This document shows, one piece after another, positions 16,101-24,185 of a stretch of DNA of 59,271 bases. The stretch lies in NCBI GenBank assembly GCA_038255145.1, contig JBBSLP010000035.1:1-59271 (forward strand). Reading direction: 5' to 3'. The notes below the pieces were generated by a model that was given only the letters and a program-made list of their open reading frames with translations, ran no database searches and had not been told where the DNA came from. The first letter of the stretch is position 1. Each line of letters opens with the position of its first letter. The stretch comes from WHTX01 sp038255145 (GTDB lineage: Bacteria; Actinomycetota; Acidimicrobiia; Acidimicrobiales; CAIXPF01). A program made the position numbers and the translations under genes.

Positions 16101-16781
16101 GATCGTGGCGAGCGTCAGGGACAGCAGCGAGAAGGCGACGCTGATCCCGCGCTCGGTCACCGTCAACTGGTCGTTCCGCAGGTAGGGCACCATCAGGAAG
16201 ACCCAGACGAGCACCCCGGCCCCACCTACGCCGACACAGGCGTCGATCAGGCTGGTCGGGTCCTTCCGGTAGGCGCGCACCGACGCGAACTTGTGGGCCG
16301 CGTAGATGGCACAGGCGTAGCCCAGGAGCTCGACGATGTCAGCGGGCGAGGGCGACGGTTCGCCCAGGCCGACGGCACGGAGGAGGTTTCCGGCCAGGAA
16401 AAGGCCGGTGCCGACCTGCATGGCGCGCCATGGATAGGGGTGCACGGGCTTCCAGCGCCGTATGCCGTACTCGACGGCACCCAGCGCGCCGACGATGACG
16501 AGGACGGCCACCACCTCGACCGATTCCGCGCCGAGGGGGATCGCCAGGGCCAGCAGGAACGCCGCCCCGATGAAGAAGATCCGCCACACCTTGTCCGCCA
16601 CGGTCCCGTTATCGACGCGACCGAGGACCGGACCCGATAGCCCAGGTTGGGGAACGTGCGCCAGGGTCACCCCCCACCGCGACCCGAGGCTGCGGAGCTG
16701 GGCGGCCGTGCGGTCCCATTCCTGACCAGCGGGATGGTCGTCTCGTTTGGGGAAGGGGGCGACCTCGGACATCCCACACAT
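13161..16781 (-). CDS. Membrane PAS-PAS-GGDEF-EAL protein (c-di-GMP turnover)
   Basis: This protein of about 1206 residues has a cytoplasmic N-terminus and roughly nine hydrophobic helices between residues 55 and 365. A helical/GAF-like stretch comes next, then two PAS domains (about 525-650 and 655-775), a GGDEF domain and an EAL domain. The GGDEF motif is intact (848-852) with the inhibitory RxxD site just before it (RAED, then TCARL). The EAL motif is intact (EALVRW from 975), and DDFGTGFASY and KIDRKLI are present. Both synthesis and hydrolysis of c-di-GMP are thus possible. ATG 16781 was chosen; ATG 16772 is equally possible. It is divergent from the lipid-type fusion gene, 113 bp away. 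Confidence 0.9.
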   Translation of the reverse strand: MCGMSEVAPFPKRDDHPAGQEWDRTAAQLRSLGSRWGVTLAHVPQPGLSGPVLGRVDNGTVADKVWRIFFIGAAFLLALAIPLGAESVEVVAVLVIVGALGAVEYGIRRWKPVHPYPWRAMQVGTGLFLAGNLLRAVGLGEPSPSPADIVELLGYACAIYAAHKFASVRAYRKDPTSLIDACVGVGGAGVLVWVFLMVPYLRNDQLTVTERGISVAFSLLSLTLATIVARLAIGDGVRARSYYLLALTAVGAVLSDVVTSIGLAPGGSSLGWQRMVAAVVTTITFIGLGSASLHPSMGSFAEPAAEPLPTMSRRRLVWMTIAVLIAPLTLLLHDRANLNLEAPVVVAAWVLVTILVMLRVGGLSRSRERAAAQDRVLGITAQQLLGAGEDEVDAIVAYAAIALLAPEAGRVEARMAKVDDPAMARWCARPDIAAHLLAGHSWVPRGDDLAAATPAWAQWLALSPLVVSGELRAVITILADRQPGNETVAACDRLAREVAVAVERVELTAETQRRRTERRFRALVEGSVDLVVQVDDDLAVVWATPACEQLIGVNEDVIIGHHLDELVEVADHAALLGLVDEARATGVAGPLELRVLHVEHGSTWCEAQIVDRRTDPNVGTLVVTVRGIDERKTADERLTRSEARFRALVQHSSDVVAVLDDDRIVSYVSPSVLRVLGHQPDDMVDRELVPFVHLDDRATFEHALASLSSEEGPPTRVEVRVLDGSGGWRTLDMTISDLRAHHAVQGIVLNAHDVSVRKDLELDLAHQALYDDLSGLGNRVLLRQRLEVALLHRADLAGPAVAVLFIDLDHFKVVNDSLGHATGDELLVMVADRLGCVTRAEDTCARLGGDEFAILMVGADRATAVDAAERIRAALQVPFRLRGRELRIDASIGIAFAEGETTDLGDLMRNADTAMYAAKRDGKSQVVVFDPAMHVSVTEQLDLMNDLSQVLERRELMLYYQPLVELRSGRVKGFEALVRWQHPTRGLVAPASFIPLAEESGLIVPITEWVLDEAVRQLAVWRHDFADDSLMMNINLSPRHLREVGLVDLIRTTLERHELPPGALVVELTESVDVDVDSPEIRGRLEAVTDLGVELAADDFGTGFASYANLQLLPYTVIKIDRKLISGLTEGSDARARIQIRSIVEMAHAAGMTVVAEGIEGGEQVAFLRLLGCDVGQGFYFSRPVPPHDAERLLVTPAAAHLSLSA

Positions 16782-16894
16782 GGAGTAATCACTCAGTCTC
16801 TTTCCGTGGGTGAACGACACCCGCCAGGGTAGGATCTCCCGCTGAGAGTGATCCTCGGCGGGATCCGAAGGCGGGCCAGTGCAGGGACAACGCG

Positions 16895-19800
16895 ATGCCC
16901 CGTTCCAATCATGCTCCCACTGACCGCGCCCCTGGTCCCCCGGGTGCTGCAGGACCGGTTGCCGGCGCCATGGCCCCCCCGGCGTTTGGGGCTGCATTGG
17001 AGCGCCTCCTGGCGCCGTCCGCGGTTGGGGGCACGGTCGGCTTCTACGAGCGCGCCCGGTGCGGCTTCCGCACCGAGAGCACCACATCGTTCGTCCGCCG
17101 GGCTGGCGACGCGGCCCGGGGGCTGATCCACCAGGGCCTCGACGTGGGCCGACCGGTCCTGGTCGTGGCGTCCCGGCCCGAGGAGATGTGGCTCGGTTTC
17201 CTCGCCGCCATCCTGGCCGGGGCCGTGCCCGCCATCCATGCGCATCGGCCCGGCTTCGCCGAGGGCGATCAGGCGCGGATCCGGTTGGACGCCGCCCTGG
17301 CCACCCTCGGCCCGGGCGCAGGCACCATCGTGGCGACGGCCGAGGACGAGAGGTCCGCCACCGGGCGGACCTTCACCCTCGATCGACCCTCCCTAGGGCC
17401 CGACGACCTGGGCCGGAGGTTGGCCGCCGCCGCTCCCGAAGACCCGCTCTACGTCCAGTTCACCAGCGGGTCGACGACCGCTGCGGGTCGGGCCACCTTG
17501 ATCTCACACGGGGCACTGAGCGCCAACGTCGAGGCGTTCCGACGCACCGCCCACATCACCGATCGCGACGTCTTCGTCACCTGGCTGCCGCTCTACCACG
17601 ACTTCGGGTTGGTCGGCGCCGCGCTCACGAGCCTGGTCATGGGTGCCGACCTCCACCTGCTCAGCCCGTTCGACTTCCTCCGCGACCCCAGCGCTTGGCT
17701 CGGGGGCATCACGGACCTGGGCGGGACGGTCTCGGTCAGCCCCAACTTCGGGTTCGACCACGCCGCCCGCCGTCTCGCGGACCACGACCTCAGCCGGTTC
17801 GACCTGTCGACGTGGCGGGCGGCGATGTGTGGTGGCGAACCCATCGACGCCGCGACCATGCGGCGGTTCGCCGCCACGTTCGCCCCGTGCGGGTTCCGGC
17901 CCGAGGCGTTCACCCCCGGGTATGGCCTGGCGGAAGGGACGTGCCTGCTGGCCGGCGGTCCCCCCGGAGAGGTGCCCCAGCGACTCGTCGTCACCCAGGA
18001 GAGCGTCACCCGCCTGGCGCGCATCGAGATCGTGGACAGCGGCCCCGTGACCGATGAGCCGCCCGCCGATCCCGAACTGGCCGAGGTCGTCTCGGTCCGC
18101 TGGCCGTGCTTCAGCCACCTGCAGGTCGTCGATGGGGACGGCCGGCCGGTCGAGGAGGACCACTGCGGCGAGATCATCGCCGGAGGGCCGTCAGTGGCCT
18201 TGGGCTACCTGCGGCCCGAGGGCGGGCTCGAGCCCTTCGATCCCGGTCGGTTGCCGACCGGAGACATCGGGTTCTTCCACGACGGTCAGCTCTACGTCAT
18301 CGAGCGCCTGAAGAACGTGATCATCCGCCATGGTCACAACCACTCGTGCCGGGCCCTCGAGGAACTGGTGGCCGAGGTGGGCCGGTTGGCCGCACCCCAG
18401 GTGACCGTGGTCGATTCAGACCTACGTGCTGGTCGAGGACGCGTCACCGCCATCGTCGAGCTGGACGCAGGGGCCCCGCCGAGAGCACTGGCCGATCGGC
18501 TGTGCCACGCTCTCGAGCACTTCGAGCCACCTGTCGAAGAGCTCGTGGTGGTCCGATCCGGCACCGTGCCCCGCACCACCAGCGGCAAGAAGCGACACGC
18601 CGAGGTACGGGCCCGCCTGGCGGCAGGCACCCTGAAGGTCGTGGCGCGGTTCGAACTGTGCTCCACGGAGCCCGGGGATACTGGTCTCCTCCGAGACGCC
18701 GGCGCCGACGACACCATCATCGACCTGGAAGAGCTCGCCACCGAGGACGTGATCCTGTCCGTCGTGGGCCGCCTCGCCGAGGAGCGGGGCTCGCTCGACC
18801 GACTCACACCGTCGGCGCACCTCGCCCACGACCTGCAGCTGGACTCGCTCGACCTGTTCGAGCTGGCAGTGGAGCTGGAGGAGGCACTCGGCATCGCGCT
18901 CGACGACGAGCAGCTGGGCGCCGCCACCACCGTCAGTGACCTGACACGCATCAGCACGGCCCTGCGCCGGCGCCGGGGGACGCCCGAGCTCACCCTGACC
19001 GAGACGCTCGAGCGGTTCTCCCGCCTGCCGTCGCTGCACGTCGTGGTCGAGGAGCAGCAGGGCCGGCGCGTCCGCGTCGGCAACCGCTGGCTGGTCGACT
19101 TCGCCTCGTGCAACTACCTGGGCCTCGACCTCGACGCCGACGTGATGGCCTCGGTAGCGCCGGCCATCGAGCGCTGGGGCACCCATCCCAGTTGGACCCG
19201 GGCCATCGCCTCGCCCGCGCCCTACCGCGACCTCGAAGCGGCGCTGGCCCGCCTCGTCGGCGCGCCGGACACGGTGGTGTTCCCCACCGTCACCCTGCTG
19301 CACTTCGGCGTGCTGCCCAAGCTGGCCGGTCCCCACGGCACCATCCTGCTCGACGCCGCCGCCCATCGGTCGCTCCAGGAGGCCGCGGGGCTGGCCCGGT
19401 CCCGAGGCACGGGGGTGCGCACGTGGCGGCACCAGGACCTGGGTGACCTCGAGCGGCTGCTGGACGCCGACCGCAGCCGTGGCCCCCGCATCATCGTCGT
19501 CGACGGCGTGTACTCCATGTCCGGCGACTGCCCCGACCTGGTCGCCCTGCTGGCCCTGGCCCGGCGCTACGACGCCCTGGTCTACGTGGACGACGCCCAC
19601 GGCTTCGGGGTGCTCGGCGCCGGACCCACCACGGCACGCCGCTACGGCTCGGGCGGGGCCGGCGTGGCCGCCCACCAGGGCGTGGTCAGCGACCGGCTCG
19701 TGTACGTCGGGGGGATGTCCAAGGCCTTCTCGTCGCTGGGCGCCTTCGTGACCTGCTCGGCCCGCACCCCTCGCCAGGTGCTCGAGTCGGCCTCGACCCT

Positions 19801-20218
19801 GGTGTTCTCCGGCCCCATCCCCGTGGCCAGCCTGGCCACGGCCCTGGCCGGGCTGGTGGCCAACGAGCAACGGGGCGACGCCCGCCGCGACCGCCTGGCC
19901 CGCCTCACCACCCGGCTTTCCGACGGTCTCGACGACCTCGGCTTCGAGCTGCTGCCCAACGCCCACGGGTTCCCCATCGTCACCGCGGTGCTGGGCCGAC
20001 CCGCGGCCGTGCACGACGCCTGCCTGTCCCTGTGGGACGACGGCGTCCTGCTCACACCGTCCTTCTTCCCCGCGGCCCCCCTGCATCGGGGCGGGGTGCG
20101 CTTCACCCTCACCGCGGCCAACGACGAGCACCAGGTCGACCAGGTGCTGCGGGCCATGGACCGCCTGGAGCGGACCTCGCCCGGCGTGGTGGAGCAGGAC
20201 GTGGCCCGGGCCAGCTGA
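16895..20218 (+). CDS. Trifunctional fusion: fatty acyl-AMP ligase, acyl carrier protein, alpha-oxoamine synthase
   Basis: This 1107-residue protein has three domains. Residues 1-570 are an adenylate-forming enzyme of the FAAL type: TSGSTTAAGRATLISHGAL around 190, WLPLYHDFGLVGA, SVSPNFGFDHAARRL, PGYGLAEGTCLLAG, PTGDIGFFHDGQLYVIERLK and TTSGKKRHAEV. Residues about 610-690 are a carrier domain with the phosphopantetheine serine in LDSLD (S651). Residues about 715-1095 are a PLP alpha-oxoamine synthase: NYLGLD, VDDAHGFGVLG and the PLP lysine K943 in MSKAFSSLGAF. Inferred route: a fatty acid is adenylated, loaded on the internal carrier and condensed with a decarboxylating amino acid to a 3-oxo-amine. 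ATG 16895 has AGGGA 7 nt upstream. The adenylation loop lacks the usual PKG. Confidence 0.88.
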   Translation: MPRSNHAPTDRAPGPPGAAGPVAGAMAPPAFGAALERLLAPSAVGGTVGFYERARCGFRTESTTSFVRRAGDAARGLIHQGLDVGRPVLVVASRPEEMWLGFLAAILAGAVPAIHAHRPGFAEGDQARIRLDAALATLGPGAGTIVATAEDERSATGRTFTLDRPSLGPDDLGRRLAAAAPEDPLYVQFTSGSTTAAGRATLISHGALSANVEAFRRTAHITDRDVFVTWLPLYHDFGLVGAALTSLVMGADLHLLSPFDFLRDPSAWLGGITDLGGTVSVSPNFGFDHAARRLADHDLSRFDLSTWRAAMCGGEPIDAATMRRFAATFAPCGFRPEAFTPGYGLAEGTCLLAGGPPGEVPQRLVVTQESVTRLARIEIVDSGPVTDEPPADPELAEVVSVRWPCFSHLQVVDGDGRPVEEDHCGEIIAGGPSVALGYLRPEGGLEPFDPGRLPTGDIGFFHDGQLYVIERLKNVIIRHGHNHSCRALEELVAEVGRLAAPQVTVVDSDLRAGRGRVTAIVELDAGAPPRALADRLCHALEHFEPPVEELVVVRSGTVPRTTSGKKRHAEVRARLAAGTLKVVARFELCSTEPGDTGLLRDAGADDTIIDLEELATEDVILSVVGRLAEERGSLDRLTPSAHLAHDLQLDSLDLFELAVELEEALGIALDDEQLGAATTVSDLTRISTALRRRRGTPELTLTETLERFSRLPSLHVVVEEQQGRRVRVGNRWLVDFASCNYLGLDLDADVMASVAPAIERWGTHPSWTRAIASPAPYRDLEAALARLVGAPDTVVFPTVTLLHFGVLPKLAGPHGTILLDAAAHRSLQEAAGLARSRGTGVRTWRHQDLGDLERLLDADRSRGPRIIVVDGVYSMSGDCPDLVALLALARRYDALVYVDDAHGFGVLGAGPTTARRYGSGGAGVAAHQGVVSDRLVYVGGMSKAFSSLGAFVTCSARTPRQVLESASTLVFSGPIPVASLATALAGLVANEQRGDARRDRLARLTTRLSDGLDDLGFELLPNAHGFPIVTAVLGRPAAVHDACLSLWDDGVLLTPSFFPAAPLHRGGVRFTLTAANDEHQVDQVLRAMDRLERTSPGVVEQDVARAS

Positions 20219-20263
20219 ACCGGGCCGCGCCGGTCCCGGGCGGGTGGGCCCGAGGCGCGCTTC

Positions 20264-21046
20264 TCAGGCGGGGACGTCGAGGGGCAGGGTCAGGCAGCGC
20301 ACACTGCCGCCCGACTTGTGGAACTCGCCCATGTCGACGGTCTCCACGGTGAGGCCGAAGCCCTCGAGGGCGTCGCGCACCCGAGGCGGGCACGTTGCGG
20401 TGAGGACCTTGTCACCGATCAGCACCGAGTTGCACACGAAGGTCAGCGCCTCGGCCTCGGTCAGTTGCACGGCGTCGGGCAGGGCGTCCAGGAGGCGATC
20501 GAGATCCTCGGGGGCGAAGGCACCGGGGAACAGCAGGGCCCTCCCCCGACCCCGGGGACCGAAGCAGGTATCGGTGTGGTAGAAGCGCTCGTCGACGAGC
20601 TGGGCGGCGATGACGTCGCGTCCGAGCAGGTCACCGAGGGCCAGCAGGGCGCGGCGGTCCGAGCGGAAGCCGTAGCCGCCCATCAGTCGCTCGTCGACGA
20701 GGAAGGCGTCCCCAGCCTCGAAGCGCACGTCGGCGGGGGCCGGTAGCTCGACCACCTCGAAGCCCAGGACCTCGAAGCGGGCCTTCCAGAAGGGCTCCTC
20801 GGGCTGGCGCTCGGGGTGGCGGAAGCGGCTGACGACGGCGGTGGAGCCGGCCACGAAGCCGGCGTTCATGGTGAAGGCCATGTCGGGCAGCCCGGGCTCA
20901 TCGGCGCAGATCTCCACCGATGCCCCGGCCGCCTCGATGGTCCCCACCAGCTCCTTCCACTGCACGAGGGCGGCGGCCGCGTCCACGGTGGGCGTCATCC
21001 ACGGGTTGATGTGGTAGCAGACGGTGAAGTGGCGGGGTTCGGTCAT
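20264..21046 (-). CDS. Amidinotransferase/DDAH-like guanidine hydrolase
   Basis: This 260-residue protein has the arginine-deiminase/amidinotransferase fold of the dimethylargininase group. The acidic site reads VRFEAGDAFLV, the catalytic His is in FYHTDTCFGP, and the catalytic Cys is in SGGSVRCLTLPL at the C-terminus. Members cleave methylated arginine or related guanidines to citrulline-type products and an amine, or act on ornithine-type substrates; the exact substrate is not visible. The gene is convergent with the fusion gene (45 bp) and divergent from the GntR regulator, which probably controls it. Confidence 0.82.
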   Translation of the reverse strand: MTEPRHFTVCYHINPWMTPTVDAAAALVQWKELVGTIEAAGASVEICADEPGLPDMAFTMNAGFVAGSTAVVSRFRHPERQPEEPFWKARFEVLGFEVVELPAPADVRFEAGDAFLVDERLMGGYGFRSDRRALLALGDLLGRDVIAAQLVDERFYHTDTCFGPRGRGRALLFPGAFAPEDLDRLLDALPDAVQLTEAEALTFVCNSVLIGDKVLTATCPPRVRDALEGFGLTVETVDMGEFHKSGGSVRCLTLPLDVPA

Positions 21047-21149
21047 CAGGTACCGCGAACCCCAGCGCAGATCGCCGGGCCCAGCCTGGTCAGCAGCCAC
21101 TCGCAACCCCTGTCGTCGTCGGACCTGCGCCCGAGGGGCGGCAGGAGGA

Positions 21150-21160
21150 TTGTCCGACAA
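21150..21160. promoter_or_regulatory. Palindrome TTGTCCGACAA, probable GntR/FCD operator
   Basis: A perfect 11-bp palindrome around a central base sits between the divergent DDAH-like and GntR genes. FCD-type GntR regulators often bind TTGTnnnACAA or TGTCnGACA sites near their own genes. A second looser inverted repeat, GACCT at 21168-21172 with AGGTC at 21180-21184, follows. Confidence 0.55.
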
Positions 21161-21223
21161 CCCTACAGACCTACACTGCAGGTCCCGGCCATCCCGCCGG
21201 TGCGGGCGAGAAGTGGGGGCAGC

Positions 21224-21880
21224 GTGCTGACGGCCACGGGGGACTTCGCCATCGATCGCCGCTCGACCACCGACCAGGTGGCGGGGTCGTTGCGCCGCCA
21301 GCTCTTCGACGGCCACCTGACCCCGGGCACACCGTTGCGTGAGGTCGATCTGGCCACCGCCTTCGGCGTGTCCCGCAGCACGGTGCGCGAGGCCCTGCGC
21401 ACCCTGGTGGCCGAGGGGCTGCTCACCCGGGCCCCCAACCGGGGGGTGGTGGTGCGCGTCGTCTCCCCCGTCGAGCTCGAGGACCTGCAGCGGGCCCGCC
21501 ACGTGCTCGAGACGGGCGCGGTCAGCGCGGCTCGACCGGCCCAGTTGTCGGCCCTGTCCGATGCCCTGGCCAGCTACGAGGCCGCCGTGGGGACGGGCGC
21601 ACCCGAGGCCGTGCACGCCGCCCACATCGCCTTCCACCAGGCCGTGGTGGGCCTGGCCGGCAGCGACCGCCTGTCCCGGCTCGGCGCCGCCCTGCTCAGC
21701 GATCTGCGCCTGGCCCTGGCCGCGGCCGACCGGGCCGCCGACGATGCCGCCCACCAGCTCGTCGAGCACCGCCACCTGCACGACCTCATCGCTGCGGGCG
21801 ACACCGTCGCGGCGCTCGAGGAGCTGTCCCGCCATCTGCACCAGGACCACGCCGCGGCGCCGGGGATGCCACCGGGCTGA
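21224..21880 (+). CDS. GntR family regulator with FCD domain
   Basis: This 218-residue regulator has a winged helix-turn-helix (TDQVAGSLRRQLFDGHLTPG, LREVDLATAFGVSRSTVREA, LLTRAPNRGVVVRVVS) and a C-terminal all-helical FCD domain. The metal-site residues appear as HIAFHQAVVGLAGS and, later, HRHLHDLI. Such proteins respond to small carboxylates or amino-acid-like ligands. GTG 21224 was chosen with a GGGGG site 5 nt upstream. It is divergent from the DDAH-like gene with a palindrome in between, so autoregulation and control of that gene are likely (inference). Confidence 0.88.
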   Translation: MLTATGDFAIDRRSTTDQVAGSLRRQLFDGHLTPGTPLREVDLATAFGVSRSTVREALRTLVAEGLLTRAPNRGVVVRVVSPVELEDLQRARHVLETGAVSAARPAQLSALSDALASYEAAVGTGAPEAVHAAHIAFHQAVVGLAGSDRLSRLGAALLSDLRLALAAADRAADDAAHQLVEHRHLHDLIAAGDTVAALEELSRHLHQDHAAAPGMPPG

Positions 21881-21916
21881 CAGCCGCGCCCGCCCGCCGG
21901 CAGGTCCCGTCCGGGG

Positions 21917-22870
21917 TCAGCCGCCGCCGTCGACCCGGCGCATCCCCAGGGGCTCGACGTCGCGTTCGCCGTGGCTCTGACGGGTGTAGAGCCGCACCTC
22001 GGCCACCTGGCGCTCGATGTCCTCGTCGAAGGCCAGGGGACCGGGCCCCGCGCCCCGGACCAGGTCGTCGACCAGGCCGTTGGCCTGCTGGTCGATCAGG
22101 TGGCGCACCCGGCGGGCCCGCACCTGGGCAGCCCCCGCGTCGTCGGGGGCGGCATCGATCTCGGTTCCGGCTGCGTCGAGCACGGCGGCCATGCCCCAGG
22201 CGGCGGCATCCGCCGCGCCCAGGTGGGCCAGGCTGTGGGGGTCCCGTCGCCCCCACCCCGAGGCCACCCGGTCGAGCAGTCCCACGGCCCCGCCGGCCCA
22301 ACACGCGGCCACGCCCACGCCGCCATGCCAGAACCCGGGCCGTTCCAGGTACCAACCGGGGCCGCCGAGCACGGCGGAGGTCGGCACCTCGACATCGAAG
22401 TGGACGGTGGCCGACCCGGTGCCGGCGAAGGCCCGGGCCTTCCACTCGCCCTCGTCGATGGCACCGAAGGCGTCCCGACCCAGCGACACCAGCAGCACGC
22501 CGTCCGGTGAGCGGGCCGTGACCAGAGCCCCGTCGACCAGGGCGGCGCCCGTGCAGTAGCGCTTGGCCCCCACCAACCGCAGTCCGGCCGACGTCGGTGT
22601 GGCCTCGACCGTGCTGCCCGGCCCTTCCGACGCCCACACCCCGTAGGTCCCCGCAGCGAGCTCGATGCCGGCGTCGGCGGCGATGGCCAGGGCGTCGGCG
22701 TGGGCTTCCACCAGGCGGCCCAGGGCCACGTCGCGCGCCGCGCAGGACCACAGGGCGGCGAAGCGCTCGGCGGTCCGGCCCCGACCCGGCGCCGCCAGGG
22801 CGATCGCAGCCGCACCCGCCTCCCTGAAGGCCGCGACCAGGTCCTGCCGACCGAGGGGTGCCGCGCTCAT
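21917..22870 (-). CDS. Acyl-CoA dehydrogenase-like protein (short form)
   Basis: This 317-residue flavoprotein-like sequence is about 60 residues shorter than usual acyl-CoA dehydrogenases. It keeps the middle beta-domain (LVGAKRYCTGAALVDGALVT, ARAFAGTGSATVHFDVEVPT) and a C-terminal helical part (DEDIERQVAEVRLYTRQSHG). A clear catalytic glutamate is not obvious, so true alpha,beta-dehydrogenation is uncertain. Its ATG overlaps the stop of the glycosyltransferase by ATGA. It is the last gene of a four-gene operon with PIG-L deacetylase, methyltransferase and GT2, a set that occurs together in diverse bacteria without known function. Confidence 0.78.
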   Translation of the reverse strand: MSAAPLGRQDLVAAFREAGAAAIALAAPGRGRTAERFAALWSCAARDVALGRLVEAHADALAIAADAGIELAAGTYGVWASEGPGSTVEATPTSAGLRLVGAKRYCTGAALVDGALVTARSPDGVLLVSLGRDAFGAIDEGEWKARAFAGTGSATVHFDVEVPTSAVLGGPGWYLERPGFWHGGVGVAACWAGGAVGLLDRVASGWGRRDPHSLAHLGAADAAAWGMAAVLDAAGTEIDAAPDDAGAAQVRARRVRHLIDQQANGLVDDLVRGAGPGPLAFDEDIERQVAEVRLYTRQSHGERDVEPLGMRRVDGGG

Positions 22871-23583
22871 GCGCAGTCCACCAGGGCCTGGAGGTCGTCG
22901 GCGAAGCCCCCGGGGGCCCGGCCCACGAGGCGGTCGCTGGTCGTCACCACCAGGTGGGCCGCGGTGGCGATGGACCATCCCCCCTGGGCCAGCCGGTCGG
23001 CCAAGGCGTGGTCCTCGGACACGGCCAGGTGGGGCCAGCCCCCCACGGCCAGGTAGGCTTGGGCGTGGACGCCGAAGTTGGCCCCGTGCACGTGGGGGTG
23101 CTGGCCGTCGACCGTGGACAGGTACGAGTCCTCGAAGCGGCGGGCCAGGTCGTCGCCGGCCAGGGTGGTGGGGGCCAGTCGCACGATGCCCAGGGCCGCG
23201 GCCCAACCCTCGTCGGCCAGGGCCAACTGCAGGGAGAGCCAATCGGGCGGCACGGTGGTGTCGGCGTCGGTGTTGGCCAGCCAGCAGCGTTCGGGGTGTC
23301 GGGGGGCCAGCGTGGCCAGCGCCGCCGCCGCCCCCGCGGCCCGGGCCCGCCCCACCGAGCCCCAGTGGTCCTCGATCACCACGCCCCGACGGCCGAGCAC
23401 GTCGCGGGCCCGGTCGGCGGTGGCGTCGGTGCAGCTGTCGCAGGCCACCACGACCACGGTGTCGGCGGCGTCGAGCCCAGCGGCGCCCACCACGTCGAGG
23501 GAGGCGAGGATCGATCGGAGGGTGTCACCGATGGAGGCCTCCTCGTCACGGGCGGGCACGACCACCGCCACCTCGCTGATCAT
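22867..23583 (-). CDS. Family 2 glycosyltransferase
   Basis: This 238-residue GT2 has the N-terminal nucleotide-binding start VAVVVPARDEEASIGDTLRS, the metal-binding DxD in NTDADTTVPPDWL, and GGWPHLAVSEDHALADRLA as the ED catalytic-base region. No membrane helix is seen. The ATG overlaps the preceding methyltransferase stop by four bases, and its own stop overlaps the acyl-CoA dehydrogenase-like start likewise, so the four genes are translationally coupled. Donor and acceptor sugars are unknown. Confidence 0.85.
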   Translation of the reverse strand: MISEVAVVVPARDEEASIGDTLRSILASLDVVGAAGLDAADTVVVVACDSCTDATADRARDVLGRRGVVIEDHWGSVGRARAAGAAAALATLAPRHPERCWLANTDADTTVPPDWLSLQLALADEGWAAALGIVRLAPTTLAGDDLARRFEDSYLSTVDGQHPHVHGANFGVHAQAYLAVGGWPHLAVSEDHALADRLAQGGWSIATAAHLVVTTSDRLVGRAPGGFADDLQALVDCA

Positions 23584-24185
23584 CGCCAGTCCCACACGTC
23601 GAGTCGGAAGGCGGCCTCGACGTAGCTGGCTGTGGGGGCGGCACCGAACAGTTGGGCCAGCTGGCGGTGGACCTCGTCGCCGTGCTGCACCTGGTCGTCC
23701 GCCGTTCCCCGCCAGTGCCCGGCCAGGAACGTGCCGTCCCCGGCCAAGCTGCCGAGGGACCGACGTGCCACCTCGGCCAGTTCGTCGGCGCTGAGGTAGT
23801 AGCCCAGCTCGCACAACACGACCAGGTCGAAGCGGCCTTCGGGCCAGTCCCCGGGCACCATGCCCTGGTCGACATCGACCCCGGGCCACACGGCCAGGCG
23901 CTGACGGGCCCGGGCCACCGCGGTGGGGGCGGCGTCGCGGGCCACGACCGTGTCGCAGCGCGACGCGAGTCGGGCCGTCAGCTCACCGATGGAGCAGCCG
24001 GGTTCGAAGGCCCGCCGGTAGCGGGGTCGGGGCAGGGTGGCCACGGTGAGCTCGTAGCGACGCTGCTCGTAGGGGGAGGTGGTGAAGTCCCAGGGGTCGT
24101 CGTGGCTCTGGTAGGCAGCCTCGAAGCGATCCGCCGTGGGGTCGACGACGGCCCCTCCTCCCGGACCGGGCACCGCGTCGCTCAT
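23580..24185 (-). CDS. Class I SAM-dependent methyltransferase (NodS-like)
   Basis: This 201-residue protein resembles the NodS branch of class I methyltransferases: an N-terminal FEAAYQSHDDPWDFTTSPYE, then motif I FEPGCSIGELTARLA (acidic plus GxSxG-like), motif II-IV GRFDLVVLCELGYYL, and HWRGTADDQVQHGDEVH. NodS N-methylates the deacetylated glucosamine of Nod factors. Here the gene directly follows a PIG-L type deacetylase, which could provide such a free amine. That link is an inference from context. It overlaps both neighbours by ATGA. Confidence 0.85.
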   Translation of the reverse strand: MSDAVPGPGGGAVVDPTADRFEAAYQSHDDPWDFTTSPYEQRRYELTVATLPRPRYRRAFEPGCSIGELTARLASRCDTVVARDAAPTAVARARQRLAVWPGVDVDQGMVPGDWPEGRFDLVVLCELGYYLSADELAEVARRSLGSLAGDGTFLAGHWRGTADDQVQHGDEVHRQLAQLFGAAPTASYVEAAFRLDVWDWR

